Source: Acinetobacter haemolyticus | GTDB lineage: Bacteria > Pseudomonadota > Gammaproteobacteria > Pseudomonadales > Moraxellaceae | Direction of reading: 5' to 3' | DNA length: 64,000 nt | Assembly: GCF_900406815.1 (NCBI RefSeq) | Contig: NZ_OVCN01000003.1 | Span: forward strand, 62,001 to 126,000 | Shown here: positions 38,172 to 47,857 of the stretch, one piece after another | How positions within the stretch are numbered: the first letter of the stretch is position 1 | Layout of the letters: each line of letters begins with the position of its first letter | Made by a program: the position numbers and the translations under genes | Notes under the pieces: generated by a model | The model's database searches: none | Seen by the model: the letters and a program-made list of their open reading frames with translations, nothing else | What the model was told of the DNA's origin: nothing

Positions 38172-38879
38172 ATGACTTCAAATTTTTCACATCTTAGCAC
38201 TGATGCTTTATCTCCAGGCCAACTACCTGAATCAGTAAAAGCTTTGCTAAAACGTGCTCATATTAACAGATACCCTAAACGCACCACGATTGTTGACGCT
38301 GGAACGGAATCAAGATCACTGTATTTAATTTTAAAAGGTTCAGTATCAATTATTTTACGTGAAGATGATGAACGTGAAATCGTTGTTGCTTATTTGAACC
38401 CTGGGGACTTCTTTGGTGAAATGGGTCTTTTTGAAAAGAACCCACAACGTACTGCTGAAGTACGCACTCGAGATGTATGCGAAATTGCAGAGATTTCTTA
38501 TGACAATTTCCATGAATTAAGTAAACAGTATCCTGATTTAAGTTACGCAGTATTTGCTCAACTGGTACGTCGTCTTAAAAACACAACTCGTAAAGTAACT
38601 GACCTTGCCTTTATCGACGTTTCAGGTCGTATTGCACGTTGCTTAATCGATTTATCTGCTCAACCAGAGGCAATGATTTTACCGAATGGTCGTCAGATTC
38701 GTATTACCCGTCAAGAAATTGGCCGTATTGTAGGTTGTTCTCGTGAAATGGTTGGTCGTGTACTTAAAACACTTGAAGACCAAGGCATGATTCAGACTGA
38801 TGGTAAAGCAATCTTAATTTTTGATGCATCTTTAGAGGAAAACACCTTTCCTGAAGATGAATATGATGATGAAGATTAA
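38172..38879 (+). CDS. vfr: cAMP-responsive regulator Crp/Vfr
   Basis: A 235-residue Crp-family regulator. The cAMP-binding domain (20-140) includes the phosphate-binding cassette GDFFGEMGLFEKNPQRTAEVR, with the conserved Glu and Arg that contact cAMP. The DNA-binding domain carries RITRQEIGRIVGCSREMVGRVLKTLE, which is nearly the Crp recognition helix-turn-helix. The N-terminus is extended by about 20 residues and the C-terminus by about 12 acidic residues compared with E. coli Crp. I start at ATG 38172; an upstream ATG at 38127 would add 15 residues. The cyclase at 2602-4041 may make its ligand. Confidence 0.92.
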   Translation: MTSNFSHLSTDALSPGQLPESVKALLKRAHINRYPKRTTIVDAGTESRSLYLILKGSVSIILREDDEREIVVAYLNPGDFFGEMGLFEKNPQRTAEVRTRDVCEIAEISYDNFHELSKQYPDLSYAVFAQLVRRLKNTTRKVTDLAFIDVSGRIARCLIDLSAQPEAMILPNGRQIRITRQEIGRIVGCSREMVGRVLKTLEDQGMIQTDGKAILIFDASLEENTFPEDEYDDED

Positions 38880-38903
38880 TCAAATCGGATAATCATTATA
38901 TAA

Positions 38904-38932
38904 AAAGCCAGTGTTCACACTGGCTTTATTTT
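38904..38932 (+). terminator. terminator after vfr
   Basis: AAAGCCAGTG / CACTGGCTTT stem with a four-base loop, followed by ATTTTTT. Confidence 0.88.
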
Positions 38933-39081
38933 TTAAATAAAAAGAGCAAAATCAATAGGCTTTTGATTACATAATTACTATGATTATAGAGAGAATCAGA
39001 ATGTAAAGAATGGTCAACTTTTTTTATAATTCGGCTTAAGTATATTGATATTGATAAGATACTGATTTGGAGAGAATAAGT

Positions 39082-39858
39082 ATGAAGAAGTTCGCTTTAA
39101 GCCTTTGTGCAATCACTGTGATGACTATTTCTGGCTGTGCATCCTTTGCTGAAATGGCTGGTGCCGATACTGCAACCCTCAATGCACAATCAGCACAGGG
39201 CTTTGCACAAATGACTCAAGAAGCCCGCGCAAAAAATCAACTTGATACAAGTTCTGCAACTTACCAACGAATCAACACGGTATTTAATCGACTTAAACCC
39301 CATGCGGACAAGTTAAATAAAACAGGTCAACGTTTTGATTGGCAGTTAGCTGTGTTGAAATCAGATACTGTGAATGCTTATGTCGCACCAGGTGGTAAAG
39401 TTGTCTTCTATACAGGTATTGTAAATAAGCTTAATCTCACCAATGATGAAATTGCTGCAATTATGGGCCATGAGATGACGCATGCCCTAGAAGAACATGC
39501 AAAGAGCAAAATTGGTGCTCAAGCACTTACTAACCTAGCGATTGGTATTGGTACTTCTTATGCAGGCGCGAATATCGGTGAAGCGGGTAATGCAGCGATC
39601 AATCTAGGCAGCCAAATTGGTATCGGCTTACCTTATTCACGTAATCTAGAAAGTCGTGCTGACTACGGCGGTTTAATGCTCATGGCGCAAGCAGGCTACA
39701 ATCCAAATGCAGCAATTACTTTGTGGGACAAAATGAGTCGTTTAGATGGTAAAGGAGGCTCAGCTTTCTTGTCTACTCACCCATCAAACACTCAACGTAT
39801 TGCGGACATGCGTAAAAACTTACCTGCTGCAATGGCGATTTATAATAGCCGTCGTTAA
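39082..39858 (+). CDS. M48-family metalloprotease lipoprotein
   Basis: About 258 residues. A lipoprotein signal peptide ends in the lipobox ISGC. The M48 zinc site HEMTHALEEH lies near residue 135, with a downstream ESRADYGGL glutamate-containing segment as third ligand. It resembles the YcaL/LoiP-type periplasmic lipoprotein proteases that act on outer-membrane proteins. I take ATG 39082, which has GGAGAG 7 nt upstream. Sits alone after vfr. Confidence 0.9.
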   Translation: MKKFALSLCAITVMTISGCASFAEMAGADTATLNAQSAQGFAQMTQEARAKNQLDTSSATYQRINTVFNRLKPHADKLNKTGQRFDWQLAVLKSDTVNAYVAPGGKVVFYTGIVNKLNLTNDEIAAIMGHEMTHALEEHAKSKIGAQALTNLAIGIGTSYAGANIGEAGNAAINLGSQIGIGLPYSRNLESRADYGGLMLMAQAGYNPNAAITLWDKMSRLDGKGGSAFLSTHPSNTQRIADMRKNLPAAMAIYNSRR

Positions 39859-39866
39859 TCTACCTA

Positions 39867-39899
39867 AAGCCATTAAATCTCAAGTAGATTTAATGGCTT
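39867..39899. terminator. hairpin between convergent M48 and carboxylase genes
   Basis: AAGCCATTAAATCT pairs perfectly with AGATTTAATGGCTT (14 bp, loop CAAGT). T content on the plus side is moderate. Confidence 0.75.
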
Positions 39900-39912
39900 C
39901 TGTTTTATTCAC

Positions 39913-41646
39913 TTATTCCACTTCTATTCTGGCAATTTCCTCATCCGCATTTATCGTTCTATTTATATCCATTAAATGCCGAATCCTCCCTGTGCGGTGT
40001 GCGATTACAGGTACCTCCATTTTCATCGCCTCCATGATTGCAATCACCTCACCTTGCTGAACTTGATCCTGCTCTTTAATCTTCCAATCAGTAATAGCAC
40101 CATTAATGGGTGCAAGTACGGCATTTCCATTTTTAGGAATTCGTTCAACTTCATCATAAACAACTGGACGATGTTTGCTCTCCATTTGGAAAATCCCCAA
40201 TGGCAATCCAACTTCATGTAATTTCCCATCAATCTCGATATGATGACGCTGTAATGTCACCTGATCTGATCTTTGGCTGCGGGGCTGTACCGCAAAATCT
40301 AGTGAACATTCTTGTTCAATCCAGCGCGTATGGATTTTGAATTCATTCACAAAATCAGGTTGAGTTAAAATTGCCTGATGAAATGGCAATACAGAAGCGA
40401 CACCTTCTAATTTAAAATGTACTAACGCTCTCTTAGCACGTTGGATCGCTATTTCCCGAGTAGCTCCGGTCACAATCAGTTTCGCCATCAAGGAGTCAAA
40501 GTGGCTGGACACCAGACTTCCTGAGCCTACCCCTCGATCTAAACGAATACCTATTCCTGATGGTGCATCAAACCGAGTGATTCGACCAAAAGCTGGTATA
40601 AAACCGCGTGCCGGATCTTCTGCGTTGATTCTAAACTCAATTGCATGACCTTGCGGCTTTGGGGTTGTTTGAATAGAAAGTGGCTGACCCAAGGCAATTC
40701 TAATTTGCTCTACAACCAAATCTACGCCAGTGGTTTGTTCTGTGACAGGATGCTCAACCTGTAAACGTGTATTGACTTCAAGAAATGAAAGTTTGTTATC
40801 TTGACTCAATAAATACTCAACTGTTCCTGCACCCACGTATTTTGCCATTTGACAGATATTGACCGACGACTGAATGATTTGCTGATAAATCTGTTCATTG
40901 ATAAATGGCGCAGGTGCTTCTTCGACTAACTTTTGATTACGACGCTGTAAGGAACAATCACGTGTACCCACAACCACAACTTGACCATGTTGATCCGCAA
41001 TAATTTGTGCTTCGATATGCCTAGGGTTTTCTAAATACTGCTCTACAAAGCATTCACCTCGTCCAAATGCGGCTTGCGCCTCACGTACCGCTGACTCATA
41101 CAAATCAGCAACCTCATCTAGTCTCCAAGCTACCTTTAACCCCCTGCCGCCGCCGCCATAAGCCGCTTTAATTGCGATCGGTAATCCGTACTGCTGCGCA
41201 AAAGTGACTGCTTCAGCCGCAGAATTAAGCGGCTGATCCGTTCCATAAACCAAAGGAGCACCAACAGATTGAGCAATTTTACGTGCCTCTATTTTATCAC
41301 CGAGTTTCTCAATACTTTCAGGTGATGGTCCAATCCAAATCAATCCAGCATTTATCACCGCTTGAGCAAAGTCCGCACGCTCCGACAGAAAACCGTACCC
41401 TGGATGGATCATCGTCACTTGCGCCTGCCGCGCAATCGCTAAAATTTTATCAATATCCAAATAGGTTTCTTTTGCGGTTACACCAGACAATGCCCAAGCT
41501 TCATCCGCATATTGGACATATAAACTTTCAATATCATCATCTGCATACACGGCTACCGAACGAATACCTAAATCCTGACAGGCTTGAATAATACGAACCG
41601 CAATCTCTCCGCGATTGGCGATTAAAAGTTTATGCTGTGTGTACAT
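39913..41646 (-). CDS. biotin carboxylase-BCCP fusion of a urea-carboxylase-like enzyme
   Basis: About 577 residues. A full biotin carboxylase domain begins KLLIANRGEIAVRI and carries the ATP-grasp glycine loop AAYGGGGRGLKVA. The last 70 residues form a biotin carrier domain with the biotinyl-lysine in IMEAMKMEVPV. It can carboxylate its own biotin but has no carboxyltransferase. That part is probably the fused KipI-KipA protein encoded just upstream, whose stop overlaps this start by 17 bp. Biotin carboxylase, KipI/KipA-type transferase and BCCP are exactly the modules of urea carboxylase, split over two chains. The acceptor may be 5-oxoproline or another lactam or amide; this is inference. 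I start at ATG 41646. Confidence 0.87.
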   Translation of the reverse strand: MYTQHKLLIANRGEIAVRIIQACQDLGIRSVAVYADDDIESLYVQYADEAWALSGVTAKETYLDIDKILAIARQAQVTMIHPGYGFLSERADFAQAVINAGLIWIGPSPESIEKLGDKIEARKIAQSVGAPLVYGTDQPLNSAAEAVTFAQQYGLPIAIKAAYGGGGRGLKVAWRLDEVADLYESAVREAQAAFGRGECFVEQYLENPRHIEAQIIADQHGQVVVVGTRDCSLQRRNQKLVEEAPAPFINEQIYQQIIQSSVNICQMAKYVGAGTVEYLLSQDNKLSFLEVNTRLQVEHPVTEQTTGVDLVVEQIRIALGQPLSIQTTPKPQGHAIEFRINAEDPARGFIPAFGRITRFDAPSGIGIRLDRGVGSGSLVSSHFDSLMAKLIVTGATREIAIQRAKRALVHFKLEGVASVLPFHQAILTQPDFVNEFKIHTRWIEQECSLDFAVQPRSQRSDQVTLQRHHIEIDGKLHEVGLPLGIFQMESKHRPVVYDEVERIPKNGNAVLAPINGAITDWKIKEQDQVQQGEVIAIMEAMKMEVPVIAHRTGRIRHLMDINRTINADEEIARIEVE

Positions 41647-43222
41647 GTGATGTGATATCCATAAAATCTGAAATTTTTCTAAATTGAATGAAGCATCCTG
41701 CTGCAAGTTGAGCAACTAGATCTAAATGATATGGAGCAACTGCTGCAATCACAGGATATCCACCCGTTAATGGATGATCATTCATAAACAAAACAGGCTG
41801 ACCATTTGCAGGAACTTGAATTGCCCCTGTACAGCATCCTTCACTAGGCAACTCTTGGTTTATTTCGCGTTGAAGTGGATGCTCTCCCACTAGTCTTAGA
41901 CCAATTCGATTACTTTCTGTGGTGACTAACCAAGCCTGATTAAACAACATGTCTACACTCTGTTGATTAAACCAATCCGTTCGAGGTCCGAGTATGACAT
42001 CAACAACGACCGTTTCACCTTTGCTTGGTAAATCAATAGCCGACTGATCTAAATTCACTGCTTGTGTTTTTAAAAGACCAGCACAAATTTGATCACCAAC
42101 TTGAATCGGTGGTGTTCCCAACTCAGCCAATACATCATAACTAGCGCTTTCTAGAACACGCTCAACAGCTAAACCACCACGAATAGCCAAATAATTACGA
42201 ACCCCAGCCTGAGGTGCCGCGATATAAATTTCATCACCCGCATCTAAAGCAATCGGCTGGTATAATGATTCCTGAACTTTGTCCGAATTCGCGTAAGTTA
42301 TCCAAAGATCTGCTGCTGCACCCGTCACTGCAATCACTGTTGATTGCAATGCTTTCAAGCGTAGTCCACCATTCAATATTTCGAATACAGCCGCATCAGA
42401 TGGGTTACCTACAATTAGATTCGCACTTTTAAAAGCACGTTGATCCATCGCCCCCGCTCGCCCTATACCTAGTTTGGACATATTTTTACGCCCATCATCT
42501 TGTATTAAGACTTGCAAACCCACACTTTTGACTTCGAATATTGCCGATTTTTCATTATTTTTTGGAGGAGAAACGGGCAAGTTGGGGACAGAAATCTGTA
42601 TTGGATGATGGCGAACATCCTTAAAAATGACCTGATCACTGGGTAACAATAAAGCAGGTTGAGCACGATGAATATCCCACATTTTTTCATCTGTTTGACC
42701 AATTAGTTGCCAACCTCCGGGACTATCTTTTGGATAAACTCCACTGTATTCGCCCGCCAAGCCCACAGATCCAGCCCGAATCTTCTTTCGTGGTGAAGCC
42801 AAACGTGGAATACTGGTAAATGGATGATCAGAGCTGACCAAATACGCAAAACCAGGGGCAAAACCAATAAATGCAACCTGCCAATGACTATGCGTATGTT
42901 TATAGATAACTTCCTCAACACTGATTCCCACATGCTCAGCAACATTGATTAAATCAGCACCTTGATAATTAACCTCTATAACAACTTCTTTACCTGTATC
43001 AAAAAAATCTTGGTTTATTTTCTGAGCGGAAATCCATTGAATTAAGTTCTTTGCATCAATAAATAGATCATTGAAATAAACCAATATCGTTCGCGCTGCG
43101 GGTATCATTTCTTGAATATGAGGATGCTGATGGTGTTGTAAAAAATGGTACGTTGCTATTGTTTCCTCTAAACTGGGAAATTCAATTAATACACAATTCA
43201 AATTAACTGATAAAAACCGCAT
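41630..43222 (-). CDS. pxpBC: fused 5-oxoprolinase subunits B and C / KipI-KipA carboxyltransferase
   Basis: A 530-residue fusion. Residues 1-220 match PxpB/KipI (AFIGFAPGFAYLV, then RLASPRKKIRAGSVGLAGEYSGVYP); residues 230-520 match PxpC/KipA (GLQVLIQDDGRKNMSKLGIGRAGAMD, then GPRTDWF). In most bacteria these are two proteins that, with PxpA, hydrolyse 5-oxoproline using ATP. The same two modules make the carboxyltransferase of urea carboxylase. Here they lie between pxpA and a biotin carboxylase-BCCP gene, so either activity is possible. Confidence 0.88.
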   Translation of the reverse strand: MRFLSVNLNCVLIEFPSLEETIATYHFLQHHQHPHIQEMIPAARTILVYFNDLFIDAKNLIQWISAQKINQDFFDTGKEVVIEVNYQGADLINVAEHVGISVEEVIYKHTHSHWQVAFIGFAPGFAYLVSSDHPFTSIPRLASPRKKIRAGSVGLAGEYSGVYPKDSPGGWQLIGQTDEKMWDIHRAQPALLLPSDQVIFKDVRHHPIQISVPNLPVSPPKNNEKSAIFEVKSVGLQVLIQDDGRKNMSKLGIGRAGAMDQRAFKSANLIVGNPSDAAVFEILNGGLRLKALQSTVIAVTGAAADLWITYANSDKVQESLYQPIALDAGDEIYIAAPQAGVRNYLAIRGGLAVERVLESASYDVLAELGTPPIQVGDQICAGLLKTQAVNLDQSAIDLPSKGETVVVDVILGPRTDWFNQQSVDMLFNQAWLVTTESNRIGLRLVGEHPLQREINQELPSEGCCTGAIQVPANGQPVLFMNDHPLTGGYPVIAAVAPYHLDLVAQLAAGCFIQFRKISDFMDITSHVHTA

Positions 43223-43254
43223 CTCATCACTCTTTTTATTATGATCAAAAATAC

Positions 43255-44016
43255 TTAAGCCACAAAATTACGTATTTGAATATGATGTGTTAGCAGCGCC
43301 TGTCGAATCTCTTGTGCCATTTGTACAGCACCTATCGTATCACCATGCACACATATGGTATCTGCCTGAATCTTGGTAAATTCGCCTTCAATCGAATCCA
43401 CTCCGCCTTTTAACACCATATCCAATACTCGTTGTGCAACAAGCTCGGTATCATGAATCACAGCATTGTCTAGACGACGTGAGACCAAAGTACCATTGCT
43501 GTGATAAGCACGATCTGCAAACGCTTCTGAAACTACAGCTAAACCTTGCTTTCGGGCAAAGGGAATCAACGCTGATCCAGCCAACGCAACCAACACAAGA
43601 CTGGCATCATATTGTTTAATCGCATCAATCACGGCTTGAGCTTGTTCTAAATCAGCAGCAATAGTGTTATACAACGCCCCATGTGGCTTTACATATTTAA
43701 CGCATGTTCCAGCGACTTGGGCCAAGCCTTGTAAAGCTGAAATCTGATACAGCACATCTGCAAATAACTCATCATAAGACAAATCCATCTTTCTGCGACC
43801 AAAGCCAACCAAATCAGGATAAGAAACATGCGCACCAACAGTCACTTTGAGTTGAGCAGCCTGTTTTAAGGTTTTTAGAATATTCTGTGGGTCACCCGCA
43901 TGAAAGCCGCAGGCAATATTGGCACTACTTACGATTGGAAGAATTTGTTCATCATTGCCCATTTTCCATGCACCATAGCTTTCACCTAAGTCGCTATTTA
44001 AATCAATCTGAATCAT
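43255..44016 (-). CDS. pxpA: 5-oxoprolinase subunit PxpA (LamB/YcsF family)
   Basis: A 253-residue PxpA. The start [19 protein letters not shown], the metal-site motif [12 protein letters not shown] and VKPHGALYN are family hallmarks. PxpA forms the hydrolase side of 5-oxoprolinase, opening the ring of pyroglutamate to glutamate. It is the first gene of an apparent three-gene operon with the PxpBC fusion (33 bp downstream) and the biotin carboxylase-BCCP protein. Confidence 0.92.
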   Translation of the reverse strand: MIQIDLNSDLGESYGAWKMGNDEQILPIVSSANIACGFHAGDPQNILKTLKQAAQLKVTVGAHVSYPDLVGFGRRKMDLSYDELFADVLYQISALQGLAQVAGTCVKYVKPHGALYNTIAADLEQAQAVIDAIKQYDASLVLVALAGSALIPFARKQGLAVVSEAFADRAYHSNGTLVSRRLDNAVIHDTELVAQRVLDMVLKGGVDSIEGEFTKIQADTICVHGDTIGAVQMAQEIRQALLTHHIQIRNFVA

Positions 44017-44100
44017 GGTCTTATATCAAAATCCAAAAAGTAATCCGTTTAATTATTACACCATCGTTTCGACCATGCCAGTAAACTTAATGGTGTTTCA

Positions 44101-45030
44101 TTAATAAATTTTTGCTTGTCCTTCGATTCTTGTTTTAAATCTACGATGAAACCACATATATTGCGTTGGCTGCATTCTGATCTGATTTTCGATAATCAAA
44201 TTCACTCGCGTCGCATCTTCGATCTCATCAAGACTTGGAAAATTTTCTAAAGGTGGTTCTAATAAAATATGATATTGCGGATTTGTTATATCACCTTCAC
44301 GATAAAAAAATAAAGGAATAGCCAATGCTTTGGTAATTTTCATCAATCGTCGATGCGCTGTTAATGTCGCAGCCTGAACACCAAAAAATGGCGCCATAAC
44401 ACCTTGCTTCAATCCAAAATCTTGATCGGGACTATACCAAATGGCATGCCCATTTTTTAGACTGTGAATTAAGCCTTTCATATCATCTTTGCCTATTTGA
44501 TTCTTATAAATCGTCGCTCGACATCTACGAATCAACATATCAAGTAGAGGATTGTTTTGTGGACGATAAACCACATCAAAATCAAAGAAACGACTACTTA
44601 CAAAACCACCAGCATCTAAAAGTGTAGTATGTGTTCCTAACAATAGCACCCCTTGCTGTTGTGCATTTTCAATATGTTGTAATCCATGGATATGAATTCG
44701 GTTTTTAAACCAACTTGGCTTATACCAAGCATTTAATGCTTCAAACAAACCAAGCATCATATTCAAGAAAACTTGTTGTGCATCCTTTTGTATTTCTAAC
44801 TCACTTTTATTAGGGAAACAAACCTCTAGATTCCTAATTGTGGTTTTCCTGCGAGATTTCAAAGCTTTCCATGCAACTTTAGATAAAAGATCCGCTAAAC
44901 GCCATTGGATTGCCCAAGGTAGAATTGCAAAGATCATCAAAATCAGTAAAGCAATCCATATTCCCCAATACTTAGGCAGTAAAAAAGACCATTGAAATTT
45001 ACTGGCCTCAAGTTGTTGTTCAGCGCTCAT
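44101..45030 (-). CDS. LpxL/LpxM-family lipid A late acyltransferase
   Basis: A 309-residue inner-membrane acyltransferase. An N-terminal membrane helix (residues 22-42, WGIWIALLILMIFAILPW) is followed by the HX4D-like catalytic motif in GTHTTLLDAGGF. FRQxN-type VVYRPQNNPLLD and WYSPDQDFG complete the LpxL/HtrB pattern. It transfers secondary acyl chains onto lipid A on the cytoplasmic face. Assignment between LpxL and LpxM is not possible from sequence alone. It ends in a region with only a weak hairpin before the pxpA start. Confidence 0.87.
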   Translation of the reverse strand: MSAEQQLEASKFQWSFLLPKYWGIWIALLILMIFAILPWAIQWRLADLLSKVAWKALKSRRKTTIRNLEVCFPNKSELEIQKDAQQVFLNMMLGLFEALNAWYKPSWFKNRIHIHGLQHIENAQQQGVLLLGTHTTLLDAGGFVSSRFFDFDVVYRPQNNPLLDMLIRRCRATIYKNQIGKDDMKGLIHSLKNGHAIWYSPDQDFGLKQGVMAPFFGVQAATLTAHRRLMKITKALAIPLFFYREGDITNPQYHILLEPPLENFPSLDEIEDATRVNLIIENQIRMQPTQYMWFHRRFKTRIEGQAKIY

Positions 45031-45109
45031 AGCGACAAGTTTCTTAAATAAAACTCACCAGCGTAGCATATCTAGTTTTTTTAATGTTCTTAATTGTGTT
45101 CTTCTCAAT

Positions 45110-45982
45110 CTATTTTAAACACAAATGCAGCATATGCGTTGCTATGGTATGTCGAATATGGTCTGGACGCTGATGAAAATACCGCTGACTTAGACCATCA
45201 CCTGATAAATCCTCTATAACTTGATAGCCAATTTCATTTACAGCTTGATGCAAATCTTTCGGTCGAAACTGACCTTTTAATGGTTCTTTCAAGAAACGAG
45301 TAAATTGTGAAACAAACAAACTCCCGAAACGCTCAACACCATCCAACTCACGATAGTCAATTGAATAATCTAAAACCACTTCACTTCCCTCGCTAGCAAT
45401 TTGAGCGATACTCGATAAAGTATGTAATGTGGTCTGTGGTTCGAGATAATGCGTCGTGCCAAGCCAAGAAAAAAATGCAGCTTGTTCCTGCTGAAAACCA
45501 CTTCGCGCCAAAGCATCAGCGATCGACTCTTTTTCAAAATCAATCGATACAAATTCAACATTGGTTGGAATTTCCCCAAATTCTTTGAGTTTTTGTTGTT
45601 TCGCCGCTTGAGTATCTGGATGATCAACTTCAAAAATTCTTAAATTCGGATATTGTTGTGCTTGCCTTAAAGTAAAAGAATCTAAGCCAGCACCCACCAA
45701 TACATATTGTTGCGTCCCGCGTTGAATCGCTTGTTCTAACAAATCTTCTGCATAACGTGAACGACCAACAACCTGCCCTGTTAACAAGCCTAAAGTTCGA
45801 TTAAACACAGTTGAGTTCATCAACTTAACTGTAAACGGTGTAGTGAGTAACTTCTTCCAACCTTTACTGGTTAGCTCAAATGCAAAAGGATCGGAAAAAA
45901 CAGGATTTTCAGCATTTTGTAAATGATTCGCACGTAATGCAGCAGCCGCTTCAGCCGTTCGGCTTGATTGTCCATCTTTCAT
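45110..45982 (-). CDS. TIGR00027/LCM-type SAM-dependent methyltransferase
   Basis: A 290-residue class I methyltransferase of the leucine carboxyl methyltransferase-like group. The N-terminal signature SSRTAEAAAALRANH is that of the TIGR00027 family, and the SAM site is VLVGAGLDSFTLR with FEVDHPDTQAAK as acidic loop. Related proteins are common in mycobacteria and polyketide clusters, with mostly unknown substrates. AGGA precedes the ATG at good spacing. It lies between the acyltransferase gene and the monooxygenase cluster on the same strand. Confidence 0.83.
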   Translation of the reverse strand: MKDGQSSRTAEAAAALRANHLQNAENPVFSDPFAFELTSKGWKKLLTTPFTVKLMNSTVFNRTLGLLTGQVVGRSRYAEDLLEQAIQRGTQQYVLVGAGLDSFTLRQAQQYPNLRIFEVDHPDTQAAKQQKLKEFGEIPTNVEFVSIDFEKESIADALARSGFQQEQAAFFSWLGTTHYLEPQTTLHTLSSIAQIASEGSEVVLDYSIDYRELDGVERFGSLFVSQFTRFLKEPLKGQFRPKDLHQAVNEIGYQVIEDLSGDGLSQRYFHQRPDHIRHTIATHMLHLCLK

Positions 45983-46123
45983 ATTTATTTCCTAAGGTTC
46001 AGGATCTGTTGACGTTTCGACCATACATTGCGTTATAGGCTTAAGACAACATAAACAAGGCATGAAACGCAGGCAATGACGACTCCCTTATCAAGTTTCA
46101 TAATACAGTTTAGGGATATTTTA

Positions 46124-46165
46124 GCCGTAACCCTACGGGACAGGGACATTTTTGTCCACTACGGC
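46124..46165. repeat. mutually exclusive hairpins between methyltransferase and monooxygenase genes
   Basis: GCCGTA (46124-46129) can pair with TACGG (46134-46138) or with TACGGC (46160-46165). A separate GGACA-TTTT-TGTCC hairpin lies between (46144-46157). The arrangement is more GC-rich than its surroundings. It could be the 3' end of the monooxygenase message or a leader element of the methyltransferase gene. Confidence 0.5.
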
Positions 46166-46243
46166 GTTATGTCTTGCAAAAAATAAGCAGCAAACTCCAT
46201 CCTAAGATAAAATTTACTGCCCTTATATCACTCGACTAAAAAA

Positions 46244-47764
46244 TTAGTTGGTCTTTTCAGTTTGATACGTCACTTGGTAATCGTTTAAATCCATCTGTTT
46301 TAAACGTTGTTTTAACTTTTTCAACGACCAAGGCCAAGCAGCAAAGTTTCGACCATTTGCATCTAAATAGTAGCTCTTACATCCACCAGCATTGAAAACA
46401 GTGGTTTTAAGATGCTTTTGTACTAACTCATTGTGCTTTTTAATCACTTCAGGTTTGATGTTTAACTTGGCAATACCTTGATCTCTAATTTTCAATAAAC
46501 CATCAACGATATAATCAAGTTGAGCTTCTGCTAGACCAATAAAAGAGTCATATACCAGAACGTTCGGACCCAAAACCAAGAAAGCATTTGGTACGTTTTC
46601 AATGCTTGTACCTAAATACGCTTCTGGAGAACTGCTTTTCCAAAGGTCATTTAAAATCTCACCTTTTTCATTGGCAACACGCTTGCCAATTGGTGGATGA
46701 GAGACTTCAAAACCTGTACCCCAAATAATCACATCAACTTCATGACGCTCACCATTTGCAGCCACAACAGTATTACCTTCAACTTTAACTAAACCATGAG
46801 GGATCAATTTAGTATTAGGTTGCTGTAAAGCTGGATAATAGTTGTTAGCGAACAATAAACGCTTACATCCAATAGTGAAGTTTGGCGTCACGTTTTTACG
46901 CAATTCAGGATCTTCAACTTGGAAGCGTAAAATCAGCTTGGCTAACTCACCGACTGGTTTTAACACAGCAGGATTACGTAAACCAAAGTTAATGGCATTC
47001 AATGATTGAGCTACCGCTTGACGCCAAGTTTTTTGGATCAATGGATATTTTTCGATTAATTTTTTACTTACATCACCCAAATCCGTATCAGGCTTTGGAA
47101 CAACCCACGGCGCAGTACGCTGGAAAACATACAATTCTTTTGCTTTCGGCTGAATTTGTGGCACAAACTGAATTGCTGATGCACCTGTACCAATGACTGC
47201 AATACGTTTACCCGTCAAGTCATAATCATGATTCCATCTTGCTGAATGGAACATTTCGCCTGTGAAGCTTTCTAAACCATCTAATTTTGGAATTTGAGCT
47301 TCTGTAATTGGGCCCGTTGCGAAAACCGTTGAGCGTGATAAGAACTGCCCTTTATTGGTATCCATCACCCATAAATTACGCTCATTGTCCCATTTCGCAC
47401 TGAGTAACTCTGTACCAAATTCAATTTTTGAACTTACGCCAAAATTTTCACTCACTTCTTCTAAATAGTTCAAAATTTCAGGTTGACGAGCAAACAAGTG
47501 ACTCCATTTTGCGCTTGGAGCAAATGAGTATGAATACAAAGCTGACGGTACATCACAACCACAACCTGGATAAGTGTTTTCGCGCCAAGTACCACCAACG
47601 CGTGTTGCCTTTTCAATAATCTTGTAGTTGCTATAACCAACTTGATCAAGACGGATTGCTGTCGCAATACCTGAAATCCCTGCGCCTACGATAAACGTAT
47701 CGTAAATATGCTGTGGGAGTGCTTTTTTGTCAGCAGAATTTAATTTTTTTGCTTGAGCTGTCAT
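46244..47764 (-). CDS. type I Baeyer-Villiger monooxygenase
   Basis: A 506-residue flavoprotein. FAD-binding GAGISG lies at residues 27-32, the Baeyer-Villiger fingerprint FTGEMFHSARW at 167-177, and the NADPH-binding GTGASA at about 193. It should insert oxygen next to a ketone, or act as a related flavin monooxygenase. Its N-terminal region differs from what I remember of Acinetobacter AlmA, so I do not call it AlmA. It is the last of a probable operon with an SDR and two PF10118 proteins; ketone formation from an alcohol by the SDR followed by ester formation is a reasonable guess. AAAGGA precedes the ATG. Confidence 0.88.
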   Translation of the reverse strand: MTAQAKKLNSADKKALPQHIYDTFIVGAGISGIATAIRLDQVGYSNYKIIEKATRVGGTWRENTYPGCGCDVPSALYSYSFAPSAKWSHLFARQPEILNYLEEVSENFGVSSKIEFGTELLSAKWDNERNLWVMDTNKGQFLSRSTVFATGPITEAQIPKLDGLESFTGEMFHSARWNHDYDLTGKRIAVIGTGASAIQFVPQIQPKAKELYVFQRTAPWVVPKPDTDLGDVSKKLIEKYPLIQKTWRQAVAQSLNAINFGLRNPAVLKPVGELAKLILRFQVEDPELRKNVTPNFTIGCKRLLFANNYYPALQQPNTKLIPHGLVKVEGNTVVAANGERHEVDVIIWGTGFEVSHPPIGKRVANEKGEILNDLWKSSSPEAYLGTSIENVPNAFLVLGPNVLVYDSFIGLAEAQLDYIVDGLLKIRDQGIAKLNIKPEVIKKHNELVQKHLKTTVFNAGGCKSYYLDANGRNFAAWPWSLKKLKQRLKQMDLNDYQVTYQTEKTN

Positions 47765-47857
47765 TCAAAATATCCTTTCATTTATTTAACTGAAATAAGC
47801 ATTAATTAACCTAAAAAAAGCTTATCTCAGTAATTAAAATCTTTTCCTAAACAGGTT

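Noticed and set aside
43887..44100. Small open frame and weak ACACCAT/ATGGTGT repeat between pxpA and the acyltransferase gene
   Set aside because: The frame mostly overlaps pxpA antisense; the 7-bp repeat with a long spacer is within chance in this DNA.
45983..46243. Insertion-sequence or MITE remnant
   Set aside because: Some short repeated words (GCGTTAT twice) and hairpins are present, but I found no clean terminal inverted repeats, target duplication or transposase fragment.
46244..47764. Identification as the long-chain alkane monooxygenase AlmA
   Set aside because: The N-terminal region around the FAD motif differs from what I recall of AlmA, and the fingerprint alone marks the whole Baeyer-Villiger group.
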